Source: Caballeronia catudaia
GTDB lineage: Bacteria > Pseudomonadota > Gammaproteobacteria > Burkholderiales > Burkholderiaceae
Direction: 5' to 3'
Assembly: GCF_001544755.2 (NCBI RefSeq)
Contig: NZ_FCOF02000005.1
Location: forward strand, 229,932 to 293,931
Length of the DNA stretch: 64,000 nucleotides
The position numbers and the translations under genes are program-made. Positions 54,832-62,651 of this stretch are shown here, piece after piece (within the stretch, counting starts at the first letter, position 1; each line of letters begins with the position of its first letter). A model generated the notes under the pieces. The model did not search any database and was not told the DNA's origin. It was given only the letters and a program-made list of their open reading frames with translations.

Positions 54832-55206
54832 TCAACTGTCCTCCTCGTCAGCGAAAACGCTGTGTTCCGCCTTGATCTGTTCCCGGTCGATGCACTGCAC
54901 GTGCCAGCGTCCGGTGCTTTTCACGCCTGCGCCATCCGCATACCACAGCACGCGTCCCGCCAGACCTTCGCGCGGGCCGTTCGGCGCATCGAAATCGAGG
55001 CGTTCGAGCACGCAGATGGGATCTTCCACGTGCTGTCCGCAGATCATCGTGCCGTTCGAACCCGAGCGCAGACCGCCCCAGTCCGGAACTTCCACTGCCT
55101 GGTGGCCCTCGCGCGACCAGCGGCGTGTTTCCTTGTCGAGCCACAGGATGGCGAAAGCAGCCGATTGAGCGCCTTCGAAGCCATCCAGCTTGACCGTGAT
55201 ACGCAT
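54832..55206 (-). CDS. Conserved hypothetical protein (124 aa)
   Basis: Soluble protein with a beta-rich N-terminus (RITVKLDGFEGAQSAAFAILW) and an acidic C-terminal tail (ADEEDS). GGAGG five bases before the ATG at 55206 decides the start against the longer frame from 55263. No domain recognised. Confidence 0.7.
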   Translation of the reverse strand: MRITVKLDGFEGAQSAAFAILWLDKETRRWSREGHQAVEVPDWGGLRSGSNGTMICGQHVEDPICVLERLDFDAPNGPREGLAGRVLWYADGAGVKSTGRWHVQCIDREQIKAEHSVFADEEDS

Positions 55207-55737
55207 GTCATCCTCCATGAAACATTCGATGGACGAGACGCTCGGCACGTTTGCGCCGGCCATGAGCGTCGATGGAATGGCGGCTTGCGCCGCGCGTATT
55301 GTTTAGGGCGTTACGGCGCGGCCCGATGTGCAGCCGCGATCTCGGGTTCGAACTGCGCACGGGAGATAAGTTTAATATCGCCGCATGTAATGGGTTCCAT
55401 CGCACGTGCGTTCGTTATGCATGCATGGGATCGCAATTCCAGCGATGCGCCTTCGAACCATTCAAGCAAGACGGATGCCGAAAGCCGTTGCTAGCGCGTG
55501 TTCGTTTCGTCATTGCATGTCTGAAGTTTAGTACGACAATCTGAGGCTTACGCGACAAGCTTCGGAGACATATCGACGCATGTTTCTGGAATTGCCAGAG
55601 ACGAGCGCAGTGCATCATTGCTTTTGGCACGCGCTCGATGGGCGTGCATCAGTGCACCACGGAGATTTGTCGCGCACCGTAGCTTCGCCCGAACGCTGCA
55701 CTGCAATATTCATTTCCATGCGCCTGGAGACATCTTG
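55207..55737. other. Intergenic region upstream of alcohol dehydrogenase
   Basis: About 530 bases of lower GC than the flanks. Open frames here lack ribosome sites and family resemblance. No terminator or repeat recognised; it must hold promoters for both neighbours. Confidence 0.45.
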
Positions 55738-56724
55738 ATGCGTGCAATGATCTTTCACGGCGATGCACCTCGGCTGCACGCGGTCGATCTGCCGGACCCG
55801 TCGCCGCGTGCGGGTGAATTGCTCATCGACGTGCGTGCGTGCGGCGTGTGCCGAACCGACCTGCATATCGTCGACGGCGAGCTCGCGCATCCGAAGCGGC
55901 CGGTGATTCCAGGACATGAAATCGTGGGAACAGTCGCGCGGCTCGGCGCGGGCGTGACGGGCTTCGCGCCCGGCGATCGCGTGGGCGTGCCGTGGCTCGG
56001 GTCCACGTGCGGGCATTGCCGCTACTGCGCGTCGGGTCGCGAAAATCTCTGCGATACGCCCGGCTTCACGGGCTATACGATCGACGGCGGCTATGCGGAG
56101 CGCGTCGTCGCGGATGCGCGCTATTGCCTGCACTTGCCGCAGCGTTATTCGGACGTGGAAGCGGCGCCGCTTCTGTGCGCGGGACTCATCGGCTACCGGA
56201 CGCTGGCGATGGCCGGCGATGCGCAACGCATCGGCATCTACGGCTTCGGCGCGGCGGCGCATATCGTCGCGCAGGTCGCGCGGCATCAGGGGCGCGCGGT
56301 CTATGCGTTCACACGTCCGGGCGATCTCGCCGCGCAGAGGCTCGCGCTCCATCTGAACGCGCATTGGGCCGGCGGCAGCGACGAAGCCCCGCCCGACGAG
56401 CTCGACGCCGCGCTCATCTTTGCACCGGCCGGCGCGCTCGTGCCAGCGGCGCTCAGGGCGGTGACGAATGGCGGCGCCGTCGTGTGCGGCGGCATCCACA
56501 TGAGCGACATTCCTTCGTTTCCCTATGACCTGCTGTGGGGCGAGCGGCGCGTCGTGTCCGTCGCGAATCTTACGCGCGAGGATGGGCGCGCGTTCATGCG
56601 TATCGCGGATGAGTTTCGTCTGGATCTGCATACGACGTGCTATGCGCTCGATGACGCGAATCGTGCGCTCGCCGACTTGCGCGAAGGAAAGGTCACGGGG
56701 GCTGCGGTGTTGGGTGTTTTTTAA
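55738..56724 (+). CDS. Zinc-dependent alcohol dehydrogenase
   Basis: Medium-chain dehydrogenase of 328 aa. Catalytic zinc ligands in RACGVCRTDLH (Cys38) and PGHEIVG (His60, Glu61); structural zinc Cys91, Cys94, Cys97 and Cys105 in CGHCRYCASGRENLC; cofactor motif GIYGFGAAAH. The CRTDLH variant and short length resemble AdhA-type/zinc-binding ADH family proteins that use primary alcohols or aldehydes. Start ATG 55738 with GGAGA upstream. Monocistronic. Confidence 0.92.
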   Translation: MRAMIFHGDAPRLHAVDLPDPSPRAGELLIDVRACGVCRTDLHIVDGELAHPKRPVIPGHEIVGTVARLGAGVTGFAPGDRVGVPWLGSTCGHCRYCASGRENLCDTPGFTGYTIDGGYAERVVADARYCLHLPQRYSDVEAAPLLCAGLIGYRTLAMAGDAQRIGIYGFGAAAHIVAQVARHQGRAVYAFTRPGDLAAQRLALHLNAHWAGGSDEAPPDELDAALIFAPAGALVPAALRAVTNGGAVVCGGIHMSDIPSFPYDLLWGERRVVSVANLTREDGRAFMRIADEFRLDLHTTCYALDDANRALADLREGKVTGAAVLGVF

Positions 56725-56895
56725 GTGGAAACTTGAATTCGTGTCGGTTTATTAGTGTTGCCCCTATGCGGGGCGGCAGTCGATCGCGCACGGTCCGTCT
56801 CATCGCACCGCATGACTTTCTGGCTCAGCCTCTCATCTCCGGCCCGCTGCGCGGCCGATGGGCGTAGCGGGTGGGTGAAGAACGACGAACGTTCG

Positions 56896-57615
56896 TCATT
56901 GATGCGCGAGCATCGCCCGATCGACGATGCGCACCTGCCGACCATTGAGCCCAATCGCGCCTTCGCGCTGGAGCTTCGACAGCATGCGGCTCACGGTTTC
57001 CAGTTCGAGCCCGAGATAGCTGCCGATATCCGCGCGCGTCATCGGCAGGAGAAGTTCAGCCCTGGGTTCGACGGATGACGCCGCGTCCGCCTCCAGCCGC
57101 TCCGAGAAATCCAGCAGGAACGCGGCCACGCGCTCGCGCGCGGGCATGGTGCCGAGCATCAGCGCAAGACGCGACGCGCGCACGATTTCCGCGCTCATGA
57201 TCGCAAGCAGTTCGTGCTGCATCGACGCATATTCGCGGCACAGAGGCTCCAGGATGCCGACCGGCATGATCCGCACGACGCTCGGTTCGAGCGCGACTGC
57301 GTCGCTCTCATGGCGGCTCGTGCACACGCCGTCGAGCCCGAGGGTTTCATTCGCGAAGTGAAAGCCGGTGACCTGCGTGTGCGGGGCGCTGTCGTCGTCG
57401 GCGCTCGGATAGGTCGCCACCGTCTTGAAACAGCCGCTTTGCACCGTGTACAGGCTTCGCAGCGGCTCGCCCGCGCAATACAGCGCGTCGCCGCGTTCGA
57501 CCGTGCGGGTCGGAAACGGAATGGCGTCGGCGTCCGACAGACGGACGTTCAACGTCGGGGCGCCATCGCGCGGCGTGCGCTTGAACGAAGCGCCAGAGTC
57601 GATAGACGGTTCCAT
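56896..57615 (-). CDS. CRP/FNR-family regulator lacking the FNR N-terminal cysteines
   Basis: Regulator of 239 aa. cNMP-binding-like domain with GDALYCAGEPLRSLYTVQSG and TGFHFANETLGLDG, which resembles FNR (GFHLxGELLGLD), and an HTH domain whose recognition helix reads ETVSRMLSKLQREG, so it should read FNR-type sites (TTGAT-N4-ATCAA). The N-terminal cysteine cluster that holds FNR's 4Fe-4S centre is absent; the remaining cysteines are scattered. An oxygen-insensitive or otherwise-sensing FNR homologue is inferred. Start ATG 57615 with AGGAGG upstream. Confidence 0.9.
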   Translation of the reverse strand: MEPSIDSGASFKRTPRDGAPTLNVRLSDADAIPFPTRTVERGDALYCAGEPLRSLYTVQSGCFKTVATYPSADDDSAPHTQVTGFHFANETLGLDGVCTSRHESDAVALEPSVVRIMPVGILEPLCREYASMQHELLAIMSAEIVRASRLALMLGTMPARERVAAFLLDFSERLEADAASSVEPRAELLLPMTRADIGSYLGLELETVSRMLSKLQREGAIGLNGRQVRIVDRAMLAHQ

Positions 57616-57705
57616 GAGGTTTCCTCCTACAGACTCAGTATGGGTCACGGATGGAGGAAAGGAAAATCCGTTGCGCGTCCGGAAGCGGAGGCCGGGGATC
57701 GATCG

Positions 57706-59058
57706 TTAGCGTGCGGCGTCTCCCGAAAGCGGCAGCACGAGGCACGATTGTGCGCCGCCGCCTTCACGCGCCCGCAATTCCAGCGTGCCGCCGTGCAGCC
57801 GCGCGATGCGCTCGACGATCGCGAGCCCGAGGCCCGTGCCCTTCGGCTGACCCTCGCCCCCGCCGCGTTTGAACGGCTGCTTGAGCGCTTCCGGATCCTG
57901 ACCGCCGAGCCCCTTGCCGCGGTCCGCGATCACGACGCACGCAGTGTTCGCGTGCCTGTCGGTCCACGTGCGCACCTCCAGCCCGACGACGCCGTACAGC
58001 ACCGCGTTCTGCATCAGGTTCATGAGCATGCGCATCATGCTGATCGGACGAAAAGGGAACGGCTCGATCTCGCCGAGATCGAGCGCGAATTCATGCCCCA
58101 GTCCGGCGAAATCCGCGGCAAGGTTCGCGATCAGCGCATTGAGATCGCCGACGACGGGCGTCTCCTTCGCACCGCTGCCCGCGTAGTCCATGAACTGCTG
58201 GAGAATCGTGTCGATGGTATCGAGATAGCCTTCCGCCGATGCCGCGAAGGCCGCGTCCGTCGACGGGACCGAGGACATCGCCATCGCGAGGCGCAGCTTC
58301 GTCATTGGGGTGCGGATGTCGTGCGATATGCCCGCGAGCATCAGCGCACGCGTGGCTTCGGCTTCCTTCAGCGCGGCCGTCATGCGGTTGAACGCGCCGC
58401 TGACCTGCGCGATTTCGGTGGGTCCGTCGGTCGGGAGGACACCGGGCTCGCCGCCTGCGGAAACGAGCCGCGCGGCATCGGCGAGATGCGCAAGCGGGCG
58501 GTTCAGGTGGCGTTGGATCACATAGGCCGTCGCGAACGCGAGCGCGCCCAGGCCGAGCGAAAGAAGGAGCGCCGTGGCGAGGCCGTCGTCGTGCGCGGCT
58601 TCCGGTACCGGCAGCGCAAGCCACCGCGGCTCGCCCGACAGATGCGCGCGAATCCACAGACGTTGCTGACCGTCTTCGGTCGTGTCGCCGCCTTGCCAGC
58701 GCACGAGCATGTCCGGCGGCAGATGACGCCGCAGACTCTCGATGAAAGTGCGCCGCCAATACGATTGATAGAAGCGCAGCCGCGAGTCCGGCGCCGCCGT
58801 GCTCGCGCCGGCGGGAAGGTCCGCGCGCAGGTCGAGGCGCGAGAGGACGGTTTGCCTGGCGCCGGGCGGCGTCGTCTCGAGAAGCGTGTCGAGCGCAACG
58901 ATATAGTTCGCGAAAGCGCCCGCCGCCCGCTCGATCCGCGGCGCCTGGATGAAATGCAGCAGCACCGCGATCGCGCAGACCTGGCTCACCGCGACCAGCG
59001 CGACGAGCAGGAGAACGTTGCGCGCGAAGAGCGAGCGCGGCACGACGCGCACGCTCAT
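57706..59058 (-). CDS. EnvZ-like sensor histidine kinase
   Basis: Membrane histidine kinase of 450 aa: two membrane segments (about residues 13-35 and 160-181) flank a periplasmic domain of about 125 residues, then HAMP, HisKA with phosphorylated His246 in GISHDIRTP, and HATPase_c with LMQNAVLYG (N box), ADRGKGL and GTGLGLAIV (G boxes). Its ATG overlaps the response-regulator stop (ATGA, 59055-59058). Third gene of the EF-hand/OmpR/EnvZ unit. Confidence 0.93.
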   Translation of the reverse strand: MSVRVVPRSLFARNVLLLVALVAVSQVCAIAVLLHFIQAPRIERAAGAFANYIVALDTLLETTPPGARQTVLSRLDLRADLPAGASTAAPDSRLRFYQSYWRRTFIESLRRHLPPDMLVRWQGGDTTEDGQQRLWIRAHLSGEPRWLALPVPEAAHDDGLATALLLSLGLGALAFATAYVIQRHLNRPLAHLADAARLVSAGGEPGVLPTDGPTEIAQVSGAFNRMTAALKEAEATRALMLAGISHDIRTPMTKLRLAMAMSSVPSTDAAFAASAEGYLDTIDTILQQFMDYAGSGAKETPVVGDLNALIANLAADFAGLGHEFALDLGEIEPFPFRPISMMRMLMNLMQNAVLYGVVGLEVRTWTDRHANTACVVIADRGKGLGGQDPEALKQPFKRGGGEGQPKGTGLGLAIVERIARLHGGTLELRAREGGGAQSCLVLPLSGDAAR

Positions 59059-59768
59059 GACTCGATTTCCGCGAGCAGCATGTAGCCGACGCCCCATACG
59101 GTCTTGATGAAACGCGGCTTGCCCGGATCTTCCTCGACGATCTGCCGCAGCCGCAACACTTGCACGTCGATGCTGCGATCGAGCGCGTCGTGATCGCGGC
59201 CGCGCGTGCGGGCGATGAGGTTGTCGCGGCTGACCGCTCGATTCGGCGACGAGCCGAGCGCGCTCAGCAGTTGCATCTGCGCGGAATGAATCTCGAACGA
59301 CTCGTCCTTGCGATACAGCTTCTGTTTGCCGAGATCGAGACGGAAATCGCCGAAACGAATGATTTGCTGCGTGAGCGTCGGATCGCCGGCGGCGATCTTC
59401 TGGCGGCGCAGCAACGCCCGCACGCGCGCGACGAGCTCCTGCGGCAGGAATGGCTTGGCGAGGTAATCATCGGCGCCGGTTTCCAGGCCGACCACCTTGT
59501 CGACTGGATCGCCCTTCGCGGTGAGCATCAGGATCGGCAGCGTCTGGCCTTCCGCGCGCAGGCGCTTGCAGACGGAAAGGCCGTCTTCGGGCTCCATCAT
59601 CCAGTCGAGCACGAGCAGATCGTAAGGCTCGCGCTGAAGGTAGCGGTCGAGCCGCTTGCCGTTCTCGACGACGCGCACCTCGAAACCCTGCGAACTCAGA
59701 AAACGCTGCAGCATGTTGCGCAGTTCGGCTTCGTCGTCGAGCACGATGATCTTCGGCAGGGTTTCCAT
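59055..59768 (-). CDS. OmpR-family response regulator
   Basis: Response regulator of 237 aa: receiver domain with acidic pair Asp11/Asp12, phospho-acceptor Asp55 in LVLDWM, TAKG and KPF (Lys about 105), and a C-terminal winged-helix DNA-binding domain ending VWGVGYML. Sequence order GADDYLAKPFLPQELVAR is close to OmpR itself. Paired with the coupled histidine kinase; 12 bases after the EF-hand gene. Confidence 0.94.
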   Translation of the reverse strand: METLPKIIVLDDEAELRNMLQRFLSSQGFEVRVVENGKRLDRYLQREPYDLLVLDWMMEPEDGLSVCKRLRAEGQTLPILMLTAKGDPVDKVVGLETGADDYLAKPFLPQELVARVRALLRRQKIAAGDPTLTQQIIRFGDFRLDLGKQKLYRKDESFEIHSAQMQLLSALGSSPNRAVSRDNLIARTRGRDHDALDRSIDVQVLRLRQIVEEDPGKPRFIKTVWGVGYMLLAEIES

Positions 59769-59780
59769 GTGGGCTCCGGA

Positions 59781-60083
59781 TCAGCGTTGCGCGGCGTGCT
59801 CGTGCATGAAGGCTTCGATCTGCGGCAGGGTCACGAAGCCGTTCTTTTGCGTGTCGATTTCGTCGAAATGCTTCGCCACCATCGGCATGCCGGCCGATGC
59901 CTGTTCACGGGTGAGCTTGCCGTCGTGCGTCGTGTTGGCGCTCGCGAAGCGGCTCTGCAACTGGACGAGCGCGTGTTCGACGCGCGGGCTCGCGCCCATC
60001 GGCTGCGTTGCGGTCTGCGCGAACGCGGCGCCCGGGGTGACGCACGCCGCGCATGCGGCAAGGATGACGAGGATCTTTCGCAT
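59781..60083 (-). CDS. Secreted EF-hand-like protein, first gene of the two-component operon
   Basis: Protein of 100 aa with a cleavable signal peptide (MRKILVILAACAACVTPGAA, cut after AFA-Q). The mature part has two EF-hand-like loops, ANTTHDGKLTRE and DTQKNGFVTLPQ, both with imperfect ligand sets, each followed by a helix. Such small periplasmic calcium-binding-like proteins are common in Burkholderiales. Its position 12 bases before the response regulator suggests a periplasmic modulator or a regulated target of that system. ATG 60083 is set by the signal peptide. Confidence 0.82.
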   Translation of the reverse strand: MRKILVILAACAACVTPGAAFAQTATQPMGASPRVEHALVQLQSRFASANTTHDGKLTREQASAGMPMVAKHFDEIDTQKNGFVTLPQIEAFMHEHAAQR

Positions 60084-60342
60084 GGCGCTCTCCCTGATTC
60101 GATTCGAATGATCGTGAAACGGTGATGCCATTCTATTGAGCCGCGTGGCGAACGCAATCTTGGGGATGCTACGAATCGTGTCGCCGTATTTCATCGACGA
60201 TGCCTGGTGTTTTCGGCGACATCGTTTGAAATAAGTTATGCCTCACGCCGCGCGCGGCGCTTCGCTATCGTTGTCATCGCCGGCACTTGAGCGCTTCACG
60301 CTCTGCCGAAACGACAACCTTGCGATGCATGAGGACTTCACC

Positions 60343-60690
60343 ATGAATATTCGTTTGCTCAGTGTTTCCGCCGTTGCCGCCATCAGCCTGACTTGCGCGA
60401 AGACCGCGTCGGCTGGAACGAGCGTGCAGGTTTCCTATGTGGCGCCCGCCGTCGTCTATGCGCCGCCGCGGCCCGTGTATTACTACGCGCCGCCGCCGAG
60501 ACCGGTTTACTACTACGTGCCCGCGCGCACCGTCGTGGTCGAGCCGGTCGCAGCGTCCGTGGCGGTTGCCGTGCCGCCGCCTCCGCCGAGGCCGCCCGCC
60601 GTCTTCGTATCCGCCTATGCGGTCGCGCCGGCCGTGCGCGTGACGTATGCGCAGCCGGTGCTCGCGGCGCCCGTCGTCGTGATGCACTGA
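60343..60690 (+). CDS. Secreted Pro/Tyr/Val-rich low-complexity protein
   Basis: Protein of 115 aa with a signal peptide (cleavage about ASA-G at residue 24). The mature region is built of proline/tyrosine/valine repeats such as RPVYYYAPPPRPVYYY and VPPPPPRPPAVFV. No enzymatic domain. Probably an envelope or cell-surface structural protein. GAGG 8 bases upstream of the ATG at 60343. Confidence 0.75.
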   Translation: MNIRLLSVSAVAAISLTCAKTASAGTSVQVSYVAPAVVYAPPRPVYYYAPPPRPVYYYVPARTVVVEPVAASVAVAVPPPPPRPPAVFVSAYAVAPAVRVTYAQPVLAAPVVVMH

Positions 60691-60900
60691 CCGCCGCCGT
60701 CGTCGCGCCGGGTTGATCCGGTGGCAAAAAGCATAGTGCATCGCGGCCGCTTTGAATGCGCAATGCAATACGCAGAATGCAATCGGTGACGTTCTCCCTT
60801 GGCTTCTATACTGGATGAGCCGAATCGGCTGAACCGCCGATTCGGCGGCGAGCCCGGCGCGTCGCGCCGTTTCATGGCGTTCCAACAGGAGGATCGAGCC

Positions 60901-61182
60901 ATGCTATTCATCGTCAACTGGACGGCGCAACCCGATGTCGAAAGACAGGCGGCCGAGCGATTCCTGCAAACTCGCGGCGCGCCGCCGGACGGCATTCATT
61001 TGCTTGGGCGCTGGCACGCGATTGGCTCCATCTGGGGCATCGCCGTATGCGAATGCGACGACGTCCAACCGCTCGCGCGCTGGGCGCACGAATGGGCCGA
61101 CCTGTTCATGTTCGACATCAAGCCGGCGATCACCGACGAGCAGGTCGGTCGAATGCTCGCGGAGTACGCCGAGCGGCAATGA
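60901..61182 (+). CDS. DUF3303-family protein
   Basis: Small protein of 93 aa: FIVNWTAQPDVERQAAERFLQT, GAPPDGIHLLGRWH and a C-terminal WAHEWADLFMFDIKPAITDEQ (each quoted in part from the segment). This layout matches DUF3303, dimeric ferredoxin-like proteins of unknown function. AGGAGG lies 7 bases before the ATG. Confidence 0.85.
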   Translation: MLFIVNWTAQPDVERQAAERFLQTRGAPPDGIHLLGRWHAIGSIWGIAVCECDDVQPLARWAHEWADLFMFDIKPAITDEQVGRMLAEYAERQ

Positions 61183-61362
61183 GAGCGTGTCGCGGGGCGA
61201 TTCGTCGTACGAACGCGACCTACTTGAGGCGTTAGGGTTTGTGTGGCTTGCAGCGGGAAGGACAATGCCTCAACATCGAAAATGTACCAGTTGGTTCAAA
61301 TTTGAGCGCCATTCGCGGTCCCCGCGATGTTTCCGAACGATGGCGCCATCAAGGAGCGAAGC

Positions 61363-62199
61363 GTGACCCAATCCCCTACGAAAGAACCCTGCGTCATATC
61401 GGTTGCCATCACCGGCTCGGTGCCGCGCAAGAAAGACAACCCCGCGGTGCCGATCACCATCGCCGAGCAGGTCGAGAGCACGCACGAGGCGTATGAAGCG
61501 GGCGCAACGCTCGTCCATCTGCACGTGCGCGACGAAGATGAGCGCTCGAGCTCGGACCGTCATCGCTTCGCGGAATTGCAGGAGGGCATTCGTAAGCACT
61601 GCCCGGACATCATCATCCAGTTTTCGACGGGCGGGCGCGGGCGCTCGTTCGAGCAGCGCGGCGCTATGCTGGATCTGAAGCCCGACATGGCGTCGCTCGC
61701 GACGGGCTCGGTCAATTTTCCGACCACCGTTTATGAGAATCCGCCCGATTTCGTGCGCTCGCTCGCGCAGACGATGCTCGATCACAACGTCAAGCCCGAG
61801 ATCGAAATCTTCGATCTGGCAATGCTTTACAGCACCGTCGATCTCGTGAATCAGGGCTTGCTCAAGTCGCCGGTTCACGTGCAGTTCGTGCTTGGCGTGA
61901 AGAATGCGTTGCCGGCGCGGCTCGAGATCCTCGAATTCGAGGTCGAGCAGCTCAGGAAGAATCTGCCCGATGCGACCTGGACGGCCGCGGGCATCGGTCG
62001 TCATCAACTGGAAGTGAATCACTGGACGCTGCAGTTGGGCGGGCATTGCCGTACCGGGCTCGAGGACAACGTGCGCTGGGACAAGGACACGCTCGCGAAG
62101 AGCAACGCGCAACTGGTGAGTCGCGTGGCGTCGCTGTGCGCGGAGTATGGGAGGCCGGTCGCGACGGCGAAGGAGGCGAGGAAGTTGTTGTCGCTTTGA
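61363..62199 (+). CDS. BKACE-family beta-keto acid cleavage enzyme (3-keto-5-aminohexanoate cleavage-like)
   Basis: TIM-barrel zinc enzyme of 278 aa. CVISVAITGSVPRKKDNPAVP at the N-terminus, metal ligands in HLHVRD, QFSTGGRG, and the terminal GGHCRTGLEDNV are the family signatures. BKACE enzymes transfer an acetyl unit from acetyl-CoA to or from a beta-keto acid; substrates vary widely (aminohexanoate, dehydrocarnitine and others). GTG start chosen because AAGGAG precedes it by six bases; an ATG at 61327 has none. Single gene ended by a terminator. Confidence 0.9.
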   Translation: MTQSPTKEPCVISVAITGSVPRKKDNPAVPITIAEQVESTHEAYEAGATLVHLHVRDEDERSSSDRHRFAELQEGIRKHCPDIIIQFSTGGRGRSFEQRGAMLDLKPDMASLATGSVNFPTTVYENPPDFVRSLAQTMLDHNVKPEIEIFDLAMLYSTVDLVNQGLLKSPVHVQFVLGVKNALPARLEILEFEVEQLRKNLPDATWTAAGIGRHQLEVNHWTLQLGGHCRTGLEDNVRWDKDTLAKSNAQLVSRVASLCAEYGRPVATAKEARKLLSL

Positions 62200-62219
62200 G
62201 GCGTCGATGACTGATCGAG

Positions 62220-62252
62220 GCGCGCTGGCGGGGAACCGCGGCGCGCTTTTTT
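62220..62252 (+). terminator. Rho-independent terminator
   Basis: GCGCGC-T-GGCGG paired with CCGC-G-GCGCGC around loop GGAA, then six T (62247-62252). Ends the BKACE transcript. Confidence 0.9.
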
Positions 62253-62651
62253 GCTTGCGCGCCGCGTCAATGAGCGCCAGTTTGTTGCTCATTAAATGAT
62301 GTTAATGACTTCAGGCAAATATATTTTGAATATTGCAATCTGAAGGCAATCGTTGTTCGCGTTATCAACATCTCGTACTCCTCACTTTCAATCGGTCAAG
62401 ATACGAGCCCAACCATGTGCTTCGCGATGCGAAGTAAAACCAAGCAAGAAATCGTTGCGGATTTTCATTTCTTTAGGAATTTCTGAATAGAAATTCGGTC
62501 CCGACTCGCGAAGAATGCGCACCTCGAATTAGTTTTTCGGACTGTTGTTGCGCACCGTCAACTACAGAATCCGTTTCTCGCGAACAACTTTATCGAAAGA
62601 CAAGTCGTGTGACTGCCATAACAAAAGCGCTAAAGAGATGAGGTCGTGAGC
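62253..62651. other. A+T-rich leader region of the adhesin gene
   Basis: About 400 bases clearly richer in A+T than the rest of the window (for example around 62290-62340 and 62450-62600). No convincing open frame. Probably the promoter and long 5' leader of the adhesin gene, and a plausible target for silencing by H-NS-type proteins. Confidence 0.5.
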
